From NCBI GenBank assembly GCA_002451155.1, contig DKBG01000155.1, forward strand, positions 1-7,782: a stretch of DNA of 7,782 bases, in the 5' to 3' direction. Under the pieces are notes generated by a model. The model was not told where the DNA came from and made no database searches. It saw nothing but the letters and a program-made list of their open reading frames with translations. Of the stretch, positions 1 through 5,219 are shown one piece after another; position 1 is the stretch's first letter; each line of letters begins with the position of its first letter. Origin of the DNA: Ignavibacteria bacterium UBA6906. Its GTDB lineage: Bacteria > Bacteroidota > Ignavibacteria > UBA10030 > UBA6906. Position numbers and translations under genes: made by a program.

Positions 1-511
1 GCCGAGATGGCTCGGCGGGCGAGCCATCATTGTGAAGAGCTTTGCGAGAATTCACGAAACGAACCTGAAGAAACAGGGAATGCTTCCGCTCACCTTTGCA
101 GACCCCGCGGATTATGATAAAGTGCGCGAGGATGACCGGGTGTCTCTGGTGGGACTCGAATCGTTCGCGCCGGGAATGCCCCTCCGGCTATTCTTGAAGC
201 ACTCGGACGGCACGGTCGACGAGTGCGTGCTGCATCACAGCTTTAATCAGAACCAGATCGCTTGGTTCAAGGCGGGAAGCGCGCTGAACCTCATCGCAGC
301 CCAGAAGAAGGCGAGAGGTCCAAAACGCCTTTCCCGGCCCCGGGCAAAGAGTCCCGCCCGCCTCGCGAAGAAGCGGGCAGCAAAAAAGGTGAAGAAAGCC
401 GTCTCAAAAAAGCGAGTCCGACGCGGGAAGAAAGCCGTAAAGAAGTCGTCAAAGAAGGTAGCCGGACGTGCGCGGACTGCGGGTCGACGGAACCTCCGCG
501 GGAGAAAATAG
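1..511 (+). CDS. acn: Aconitate hydratase (aconitase), C-terminal part, with a basic histone-H1-like tail; 5' end outside window
   Basis: The reading frame is open from base 2 and encodes the last 169 residues of a cytoplasmic TCA-cycle enzyme that converts citrate to isocitrate through a [4Fe-4S] cluster. The visible part is the end of the swivel domain. It carries LGGRAIIVKSFARIHETNLK and then MLPLTFADPADYDK, which closely match the mitochondrial-type aconitases as I know them; the catalytic S-S-R-E region should lie just upstream of the window. The enzyme normally ends near AGSALNLIAAQ (about base 304). Here the frame continues for 68 residues (305-508), of which 34 are Lys or Arg and none Asp or Glu, with Ala/Val/Ser spacers and KKAV twice. 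This resembles histone H1/Hc1-type tails. Known aconitases of this type lack such a tail, as far as I recall. The ATG-like start at 32 is internal: GTG there encodes Val in the middle of a conserved motif. Nucleic-acid binding by the tail is only an inference. The bacilliredoxin gene follows 99 bases downstream. Confidence 0.93.
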   Translation, partial: PRWLGGRAIIVKSFARIHETNLKKQGMLPLTFADPADYDKVREDDRVSLVGLESFAPGMPLRLFLKHSDGTVDECVLHHSFNQNQIAWFKAGSALNLIAAQKKARGPKRLSRPRAKSPARLAKKRAAKKVKKAVSKKRVRRGKKAVKKSSKKVAGRARTAGRRNLRGRK

Positions 512-526
512 GTTCTAAGAGAGGGT

Positions 527-566
527 GGGTGCCCGGCCTGCTTTCTGAAATGGTGGCCGGGCGCCC
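527..566 (+). other. Long GC-rich stem-loop between acn and the bacilliredoxin gene
   Basis: Arms GGGTGCCCGGCC (527-538) and GGCCGGGCGCCC (555-566) can pair over 12 bp with one G-T wobble, around a 16-base loop. No run of T follows on either strand, so it is not a standard intrinsic terminator. It could be a processing or stability hairpin, a U-less terminator for acn, or a repeat unit. It starts 15 bases after the acn stop codon and ends 44 bases before the next start codon. Confidence 0.55.
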
Positions 567-610
567 GATAAACCTGTTCATTTCCATACAGACCATCGAG
601 GGGGTAACGT

Positions 611-1057
611 ATGCGGTATGATGAGAGGATGATCGCACCGTTCAGGGAAGAATTGACGCGCATCGGGTTCCGGGAACTCCGGACTGCAGAAGCGGTGGAC
701 AGTTCTCTGAGCGACGCAAAAGGCACAAACCTGGTCGTAGTCAATTCGGTGTGCGGGTGTGCGGCGGGGAAAGCGCGGCCGGGTATTGCGATGGCTTTGC
801 GGCAGTCGGCTGAGAAGCCTGATCATCTGACGACGGTGTTTGCGGGAGGGGATATCGAGGCCACGGCCCGTCTGCGCGAACGAATCGGAAGTATTCCCCC
901 GTCGTCGCCTTCGATCGCGCTCTTCAAGGATGGGCATCTGGTTCATTTCGTTCCCCGGTTTCAGATAGAAAGCAAGGATGCGCTACAGATTGCCCAGCAC
1001 CTCCAGGAAGTGTTTCGCGAGCATTGCGGCACTCCCTTGACAGAGGCGACGAAATAG
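611..1057 (+). CDS. BrxA/BrxB family bacilliredoxin (YphP/YqiW family, formerly DUF1094)
   Basis: A cytoplasmic thiol-disulfide oxidoreductase of 148 residues, the usual family length. Members remove bacillithiol from S-bacillithiolated proteins. The signature is VVVNSVCGCAAGKARP, with the redox C-G-C pair at Cys48 and Cys50. Other family features are the N-terminal REELTRIGFRELRTAEAV block, FAGGDIEATARLRE, PPSSPSIALF and VHFVPRFQIE. A third cysteine lies near the C-terminus (Cys139, in EHCG), where Bacillus BrxA also has one, from memory. The ATG at 611 is supported by a strong GAGGGGG Shine-Dalgarno sequence at 598-604 with a 6-base gap. The gene follows acn on the same strand and may be co-transcribed with it, although a stem-loop lies between. 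A strong terminator follows. Its presence implies that the host makes bacillithiol or a derivative such as the N-methyl form known from Chlorobium; that is inference. The CGC motif and full-length similarity make the family call secure. Confidence 0.93.
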   Translation: MRYDERMIAPFREELTRIGFRELRTAEAVDSSLSDAKGTNLVVVNSVCGCAAGKARPGIAMALRQSAEKPDHLTTVFAGGDIEATARLRERIGSIPPSSPSIALFKDGHLVHFVPRFQIESKDALQIAQHLQEVFREHCGTPLTEATK

Positions 1058-1101
1058 GCGTGCATGAGGGCCCCCCGGGTCTGAGAGTTACCAAAAGAAG
1101 A

Positions 1102-1134
1102 GGCGCACTGAGCATCACGCTCAGTGCGCCTTTT
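1102..1134 (+). terminator. Strong intrinsic terminator after the bacilliredoxin gene, probably bidirectional
   Basis: A perfect 12-bp inverted repeat, GGCGCACTGAGC (1102-1113) and GCTCAGTGCGCC (1119-1130), encloses a 5-base loop ATCAC and is followed by TTTT (1131-1134). On the minus strand the same stem is followed by a T-rich stretch complementary to 1093-1101. It can therefore also end the convergent redoxin gene, whose stop codon is at 1198-1200. It lies 44 bases after the bacilliredoxin stop codon. Confidence 0.9.
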
Positions 1135-1197
1135 GTGCATCAGTCCGAGGGCGGTTGGCTGTGCGACACGCAACCCACCGGGCTCCGATATGTACCT

Positions 1198-1818
1198 CTA
1201 TTTGTATTTCACTGAGCAGCCGTATGGCCTCGATGTCTTGGTCTTCACTTCCTTTCCGAGCATGGCCGTGTCCAGGGTTTCACTGACGTAGTTGGTTGCC
1301 CGTGCGATGTCGTCGTGATCTGTTGAGGCGATATTGTCGATGCCGCCCGCGTAGATCAACACTCCCTCCGGATCAATCACAAAGAGGTGCGGCGTTGTCT
1401 TGGCACCGTATGCCTTTCCCGTGGCGCCGTTCTGGTCAAGCAGGTAGCCGGTGGCGTTGCTCTTTTCGGAAGTGATCCGCCTCTTCAACTCGTCCCCTTC
1501 AAAATACCCCTGTTTCCCTGGTGCGGAGGAACAGATTGAAAGCCAAATAACACCTTTCCCGGTGTAAATCTTCTGCAACGACTGCATGTTGCCGGAATCG
1601 TAATGCTTTCGAACGAACGGACATCCGAAATTGACCCATTCAAGCACCACGAACTTCCCTTTGAAATCGGAGAGCGAATGGGTGGCCCCGTTGCTGTCCA
1701 TCAGGGTGAATCCTGGTGCGGGGCGGCCGACCTCGGCAGGGTCGCCTGCAGCCAGGGCCCCCGTAGCAATGGCTGCAGACAGCGTCAGTCCGGTGAGAAT
1801 GAATCGGGCTGGTTTCAT
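1198..1818 (-). CDS. Exported thioredoxin-like / redoxin (AhpC/TSA-like) family protein
   Basis: A 206-residue protein with a Sec signal peptide (MKPARFILTGLTLSAAIATG, likely cut after ALA at residue 23) and a thioredoxin fold. The fold is marked by the GRPAPGFTL entry to the domain, FVVLEWVNFGCPFVRKHY with Cys66 as the probable redox cysteine, VIWLSICSSAPGKQG, and a TTPH cis-proline site at about 141-144. The active site is C-P-F-V rather than CxxC. Further cysteines are Cys96 and Cys201, the latter in the C-terminal GCSVKY motif. I recognise this as the periplasmic redoxin/thioredoxin-family group whose members keep this tail; the precise substrate is unknown. The start at 1818 was chosen because AGGAG lies 7 bases upstream on the minus strand and the signal peptide begins there. 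The in-frame ATG at 1887 would add 23 residues ahead of the signal peptide and lacks a ribosome binding site. It is convergent with the bacilliredoxin gene and lies downstream of icd, whose terminator separates them. Confidence 0.88.
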   Translation of the reverse strand: MKPARFILTGLTLSAAIATGALAAGDPAEVGRPAPGFTLMDSNGATHSLSDFKGKFVVLEWVNFGCPFVRKHYDSGNMQSLQKIYTGKGVIWLSICSSAPGKQGYFEGDELKRRITSEKSNATGYLLDQNGATGKAYGAKTTPHLFVIDPEGVLIYAGGIDNIASTDHDDIARATNYVSETLDTAMLGKEVKTKTSRPYGCSVKYK

Positions 1819-1870
1819 TATTCCGCTCCTCTCCTCTGTTGCGACTGGAAATTCATAGATCCGGCTCTTA

Positions 1871-1899
1871 AAGATAAAAACACTCACCGGTGGAGGAAA
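1871..1899 (-). promoter_or_regulatory. Possible promoter of the redoxin gene
   Basis: Read on the minus strand, TATCTTTA fits both a sigma-70 -10 (4 of 6 for TATCTT, bases 1876-1871) and most of the Bacteroidota TAnnTTTG pattern. A poor -35, TTTCCT, lies 17 bases upstream (1899-1894). It would give a leader of about 45 bases before the start at 1818. It is placed by position and an A/T-rich patch in GC-rich DNA, and the -35 is weak. Confidence 0.3.
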
Positions 1900-1966
1900 G
1901 TTCGTGCCGGCCCAGCGGATCGGCGGAGAAGCCCCGGAGCATGTGACGGCTGGGTGGTCCAGGGGG

Positions 1967-1996
1967 AAAAGAGGGGCCGGCGGATGGCCGGCCCTC
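1967..1996 (-). terminator. Intrinsic terminator of icd
   Basis: Read on the minus strand, GAGGGCCGGC (1996-1987) pairs with GCCGGCCCCTC (1981-1971), with one bulged base and a 5-base loop. It is directly followed by TTTT (1970-1967). It lies 28 bases after the icd stop codon and separates icd from the redoxin gene on the same strand. Confidence 0.8.
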
Positions 1997-2024
1997 GAAC
2001 GGTGTTGGGTCTATCGGATTCAGC

Positions 2025-3278
2025 CTACATATGCGCAATAATCGCGTCACCGAAGGCTGAACACTTCACCTCGGTTGCGCCCTCCATCAGCCGGGCGAAG
2101 TCGTACGTTACGATCTTCGAGGTGATTGCCTTTGTGATTCCCGATAGAATGAGATCCGCGGCCTCGGTCCATCCCATGTACCGGAGCATCATTTCGCCGC
2201 TCAGGATAACTGACCCCGGGTTTACCTTGTCAAGTCCCGCATATTTTGGTGCGGTGCCGTGGGTGGCCTCGAAGATTGCATGACCGGACAGGTAATTGAT
2301 ATTCCCACCGGGGGCGATTCCAATGCCGCCGACCTGTGCGGCCAGGGCGTCGGAAATGTAGTCGCCATTGAGGTTCATTGTGGCGATTACGTCGTATTCC
2401 GCGGGCCGGGTGAGAATCTGCTGGAGAAATGCGTCGGCGATCACATCCTTGATCAGGATCTTCCCGGCGGGCGGGTTTCCCCCGCAGTCCTCCCAGGAAA
2501 CCGTCTGACCGGAGTATTCCTTCTTGGCAATCTGGTACCCCCAGTCACGGAATCCACCCTCGGTGAACTTCATGATGTTCCCCTTGTGAACGAGGGTCAC
2601 TGATTTTCGCTTGTACGCGATCGCATACTCGATCGCCGCTCGCACAAGCCGCTCTGTTCCTTCACGGGAGACAGGCTTTACACCGATACTTGACGATTCG
2701 GGGAACCTGATCTTCGTGATGCCCATGTCTTCACGGAGAAACTTCACTACCTTTTCCGCCTCGGGAGTTCCTGCCTTCCATTCGATACCCGCATAGATGT
2801 CCTCTGTGTTCTCCCGAAAGATAACCATATTCACCAATTCGGGTCGCTTGACGGGGGAGGGAACACCCTGAAAATACTGAACGGGGCGCAGGCAAACATA
2901 CAGATCGAGCAATTGACGGAGGGCCACGTTGATCGAGCGTATGCCGCCGCCGACAGGTGTCGTCAGAGGGCCTTTGATCGAGACCCGGAAATGCTTGATG
3001 GCTTCCAGTGTGTCGGCATGGAGCCACGTTCCTTCCCCGTACACGGTGTTGCACTTCTCGCCTGCGTACACTTCGAACCAGACAATTTTCTTCTTCTCGC
3101 CGTAGGCTTTCGCAACCGCAGCCTCGATGACGCGCCGGGCTGCCCGCCAGATGTCTGGACCTGTTCCATCCCCCTCGATGAAGGGAATTATGGGCCGGTC
3201 GGGGACAACTAGCTTTCCGTCCCGGATGGTAATCTGGCCGCCGTCTTTCGGTGGAGTGATCTTCTGATAGGTGGGCAT
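2025..3278 (-). CDS. icd: NADP-dependent isocitrate dehydrogenase (Icd)
   Basis: A cytoplasmic TCA-cycle enzyme that oxidatively decarboxylates isocitrate to 2-oxoglutarate with reduction of NADP. Its 417 residues match the E. coli enzyme (416) from end to end. Visible landmarks are IPFIEGDGTGPDIW at the N-terminus, the substrate-binding RSINVALRQLLDLYVCLRP stretch with Ser115 (equivalent to E. coli Ser113, the AceK phosphorylation site), FRENTEDIYAGIEW, LVHKGNIMKFTEG, and the metal-binding aspartates in the MNLNGDYISDALAA region. The coenzyme pocket has Lys345, Tyr346 and Val352 plus Tyr392 and Arg396, the set that gives NADP rather than NAD specificity in E. coli (344, 345, 351, 391, 395). 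The ATG at 3278 is preceded by GAAGGAA about 8 bases upstream on the minus strand. It has its own promoter and terminator, so it is probably monocistronic. Aconitase, the preceding step, is encoded nearby on the other strand. No AceK kinase is visible here. Confidence 0.97.
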   Translation of the reverse strand: MPTYQKITPPKDGGQITIRDGKLVVPDRPIIPFIEGDGTGPDIWRAARRVIEAAVAKAYGEKKKIVWFEVYAGEKCNTVYGEGTWLHADTLEAIKHFRVSIKGPLTTPVGGGIRSINVALRQLLDLYVCLRPVQYFQGVPSPVKRPELVNMVIFRENTEDIYAGIEWKAGTPEAEKVVKFLREDMGITKIRFPESSSIGVKPVSREGTERLVRAAIEYAIAYKRKSVTLVHKGNIMKFTEGGFRDWGYQIAKKEYSGQTVSWEDCGGNPPAGKILIKDVIADAFLQQILTRPAEYDVIATMNLNGDYISDALAAQVGGIGIAPGGNINYLSGHAIFEATHGTAPKYAGLDKVNPGSVILSGEMMLRYMGWTEAADLILSGITKAITSKIVTYDFARLMEGATEVKCSAFGDAIIAHM

Positions 3279-3327
3279 GGATCAGTTCCTTCGTGGGTGA
3301 GCGTAGCGTGCAGCATCAGAACATTCA

Positions 3328-3356
3328 ATACTAACAAAAAGCGGCGGAAAAGTCAA
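3328..3356 (-). promoter_or_regulatory. Sigma-70-like promoter of icd
   Basis: On the minus strand, TTGACT (3356-3351; 5 of 6 matches to TTGACA) is followed after exactly 17 bases by TAGTAT (3333-3328; 4 of 6). The -10 extends as TAGTATTG, also close to the Bacteroidota TAnnTTTG form. Transcription would start near 3320, giving a leader of about 40 bases to the icd start at 3278. Confidence 0.65.
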
Positions 3357-3374
3357 TGAAATCAGGGGTGTTTC

Positions 3375-3403
3375 TTGCATTTGGAGGTTGCCTTGTTTAT
3401 ATT
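3375..3403 (+). promoter_or_regulatory. Sigma-70-like promoter of the TPR protein gene
   Basis: TTGCAT (3375-3380; a weak -35 with TTG conserved) lies 17 bases before TATATT (3398-3403; 5 of 6 matches to TATAAT). Transcription would start near 3410, about 37 bases before the start codon. It stands back to back with the icd promoter, with 18 bases between the two -35 elements. Confidence 0.55.
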
Positions 3404-3446
3404 AGGCGATTGAGATTATGTCCTCATTCCCATCCCTGGAGCAACC

Positions 3447-4625
3447 ATGACCAAGTACGTCCCATTTGTGATTCTCCTCCTGGTCGGAATTCTCTTCACA
3501 ACCACCGGCTTCCAGTGCGGGTCGGCTGAGACGACCAGCGCCAAGCTCTACATGCAACAGAAGAACTGGCAGAAGGCGGAGGAGAGCCTGCTAAAGGAAG
3601 TTTCAAAGAACCCGCAGAATGGAGAGGCGTGGTTCCTTCTCGGGCAGACCCGGCTGGAGATGAAGAACTACAGCGGAATGCTCGAGGCGTATGAGAAGGC
3701 GCTGGCCGTAAGCGACGAGCACAAATCGGATGTGACAAGAAACCGCATGGCTGTGTGGGCGATGTCCTACAATGAAGGCGTTGCACAATACAACAAGGGA
3801 CGGGATAGCGGCGCGGTATACTACGACAAGGCGCTGGAGAGTTTCAATACCGCAATTCTCATGGAGCCTGACAGCGCCGGCACGTACTACGTCGCTGCGC
3901 TCGCGATGTACGCAAAAGAGGATGTCGATGCTGCCGCCCGGCTCCTGACGCAGGCGCTCGAACGGAAGCCTGATTTTGCGGATGCGGCGAAGCTTCTCGG
4001 ACAGATGTACTACATGCAGGCGGGACAGAAGGAGCAGGCAAAGGACAGCACCGTAGCGTCGGCGCTCTTCGTCAAAGCCACGAAAGCCTTCGAAACCGCG
4101 TATCAATATGAACCCAGCAACTCCGAGAATATCACGAACCTGATCGAGGCCTATGAACGAACGGGCCAGACCGGGAAAGCGCTTGAACTGACGCGAAGCG
4201 CCGTCGCAAAAGAGCCGGATAATAAGATTTTTCGGTACGCCTACGGGGTGTTTCTCCTCCGGCAGGAAGAATTTGCCAAAGCGATCGAACAGTTCGAGGC
4301 TGCAATCAAGATTGACCCGAATTATTCCGACGCGGTCTATAACTGCGGTGTATCATACCTGAACTGGGGTGTCGCACTCAAAGAAGCCAACGACAGAAAA
4401 TATGAAGAAGCCCGAAAGGCGAACAAGGCCAAGGACTTCAAAGAAGATCTCTCGTTCAAAGAGAAGCTCAAGCTGGCTGTTCCCTACCTCGAGAAGGCCG
4501 CCGAAGAACGGCCCAATGACGCGAATCTCTGGCAGCAGCTTGCGAGGGTGTATGCGAACCTGAATATGACTGACAAGTCAAAGGCGGCCTTTGAAAGGGT
4601 TGACAAGCTGACGAAGGGAAAGTAG
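3447..4625 (+). CDS. Tetratricopeptide repeat (TPR) protein, exported, probable lipoprotein
   Basis: A 392-residue protein. An N-terminal hydrophobic segment (about 5-20) ends at Cys24 in TTGFQCGS. This looks like a lipoprotein signal, but the residues before Cys (G-F-Q) fit the lipobox poorly, so a plain signal peptide or membrane anchor is possible. The rest is a run of about nine TPR units (roughly 29-57, 58-91, 100-143, 144-177, 178-225, 226-259, 260-293, 294-358, 359-390). Typical helix pairs include AWFLLGQTRLEMKNYSGMLE and EEFAKAIEQFEAAIKIDPNY. A Lys/Glu-rich charged linker (about 311-342) sits inside the eighth unit. Such solenoids act as protein-protein scaffolds; the partner is unknown. 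The start at 3447 has GGAG at 3438-3441 and follows a promoter. A strong terminator follows. Similar Cys-containing TPR proteins are common in Ignavibacteria and relatives, from memory. I cannot assign a specific function. Confidence 0.9.
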   Translation: MTKYVPFVILLLVGILFTTTGFQCGSAETTSAKLYMQQKNWQKAEESLLKEVSKNPQNGEAWFLLGQTRLEMKNYSGMLEAYEKALAVSDEHKSDVTRNRMAVWAMSYNEGVAQYNKGRDSGAVYYDKALESFNTAILMEPDSAGTYYVAALAMYAKEDVDAAARLLTQALERKPDFADAAKLLGQMYYMQAGQKEQAKDSTVASALFVKATKAFETAYQYEPSNSENITNLIEAYERTGQTGKALELTRSAVAKEPDNKIFRYAYGVFLLRQEEFAKAIEQFEAAIKIDPNYSDAVYNCGVSYLNWGVALKEANDRKYEEARKANKAKDFKEDLSFKEKLKLAVPYLEKAAEERPNDANLWQQLARVYANLNMTDKSKAAFERVDKLTKGK

Positions 4626-4647
4626 TCCTACGCAAGAGTGAACCCGG

Positions 4648-4677
4648 AGCCCTGCCCGCACGGGTGGGGCTTTTTTT
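4648..4677 (+). terminator. Intrinsic terminator after the TPR gene, just upstream of the DUF3467 gene
   Basis: A GC-rich hairpin (AGCCCTGCCC paired with GGGTGGGGCT, with two G-T wobbles and loop GCAC) spans 4648-4671. It runs directly into seven T residues (4671-4677). It begins 23 bases after the TPR stop codon and ends 8 bases before the Shine-Dalgarno sequence of the next gene. Confidence 0.9.
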
Positions 4678-4694
4678 GTCAAACGGAGGAATCT

Positions 4695-5018
4695 ATGGCT
4701 GATCAACAGGCTTCACAGCAGATCAATATCGAACTTGGGGAGAAGGAGGCGGAGGGAATCTACTCCAACCTCGCAATCATCACGCATTCACCGGCAGAAT
4801 TTGTTATTGACTTTACCCGCGTCCTTCCGGGAGTCCCGAAAGCCCGGGTGCATGCAAGACTCATCATGACGGCGCAGCACGCCAAATTGCTTCTGCGAGC
4901 TCTCGAAGACAACATCAACAAGTATGAGCTCAAGTTTGGCGAGATCAAGGTCCACGGCGAACCCCCGTCGGGGACACTCGGGTTCCAACAGGTCCACTCC
5001 GACGAGAAGGTCCACTGA
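4695..5018 (+). CDS. DUF3467 domain-containing protein
   Basis: A small (107-residue) soluble protein that matches DUF3467 along nearly its whole length. Hallmarks are INIELGEKEAEGIYSNLA, then IITHSPAEFVIDFTRVLPG, PKARVHARLIMTAQHAKLLL, and RALEDNINKYELKFGEI. It has no signal peptide, no transmembrane segment and no cysteine. The function of the family is not known to me; members occur widely in Bacteroidota and Chlorobiota. The start at 4695 is set by GGAGGA at 4685-4690. The longer in-frame ATG at 4638 was rejected because it would translate through the preceding terminator hairpin. Transcription must come from read-through of that terminator or from a promoter inside the end of the TPR gene; I see no good one. 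The following lipoprotein gene is 201 bases away and probably a separate unit. Confidence 0.92.
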   Translation: MADQQASQQINIELGEKEAEGIYSNLAIITHSPAEFVIDFTRVLPGVPKARVHARLIMTAQHAKLLLRALEDNINKYELKFGEIKVHGEPPSGTLGFQQVHSDEKVH

Positions 5019-5049
5019 TTCAGCCGTTCGGAAATTGAAGAAAGGAAAA

Positions 5050-5072
5050 GGGATCCTGGTTCCCGGGATCCC
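5050..5072 (+). other. Stem-loop downstream of the DUF3467 gene
   Basis: GGGATCC (5050-5056) pairs with GGATCCC (5066-5072) around a 9-base loop, 31 bases after the DUF3467 stop codon. There is no T-run, so it may be a weak or factor-dependent terminator or an mRNA-stabilising hairpin. The rest of the 201-base gap (5019-5219) shows no gene. Confidence 0.35.
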
Positions 5073-5115
5073 GTCCTCCATCAGAGCCAGGAAAGCACCC
5101 TCCCTGTGCTGATTT

Positions 5116-5138
5116 TTCGAGTGTTGGCGGACCTCGAA
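5116..5138. promoter_or_regulatory. TTCGAG/CTCGAA dyad upstream of the lipoprotein gene, possible operator
   Basis: Two 6-base half-sites, TTCGAG (5116-5121) and CTCGAA (5133-5138), form an inverted repeat with an 11-base spacer, about 80 bases before the lipoprotein start. A weak promoter-like pair (TTGGCG 5124-5129 and TATCCT 5145-5150, spacing only 15) overlaps it. A 6-base dyad can arise by chance, so the call is tentative. Confidence 0.2.
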
Positions 5139-5219
5139 CGCGACTATCCTGGCATCTCCTTTGCCCCATCTCCCTCCATGTGACACTTTCCCTTCACCCC
5201 AGAACGAGGCACCAGCCGA

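Noticed and set aside
305..511. Frameshift or lost stop as the origin of the aconitase tail
   Set aside because: The conserved enzyme end and the tail are in one uninterrupted frame, and the tail has the organised KKAV-like pattern of a selected protein rather than of translated non-coding DNA. A single-base change that removed a stop cannot be fully excluded.
262..621. Second long plus-strand frame across the end of acn
   Set aside because: It overlaps the acn tail in another frame and has no ribosome binding site. Lys-rich AAG/AAA codons leave neighbouring frames free of stops. The acn frame carries the conserved motifs and the regular basic-pair pattern.
1819..1887. Longer start for the redoxin gene at 1887
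   Set aside because: The extra 23 residues precede a complete signal peptide, there is no ribosome binding site at 1887, and AGGAG is well placed for 1818.
1603..2283. 226-codon plus-strand open frame
   Set aside because: It is antisense to the redoxin and icd genes and runs across the icd terminator. Its translation has no recognisable motifs.
4600..4628. Perfect TTGACA at 4600-4605 as a promoter for the DUF3467 gene
   Set aside because: At 17 bases' distance there is only TAGTCC, a poor -10, and the transcript would still have to pass the terminator at 4648-4677.
4638..4694. Upstream ATG start for the DUF3467 protein
   Set aside because: It lies ahead of the terminator hairpin and would add residues encoded by the hairpin and T-run. 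It has no ribosome binding site.
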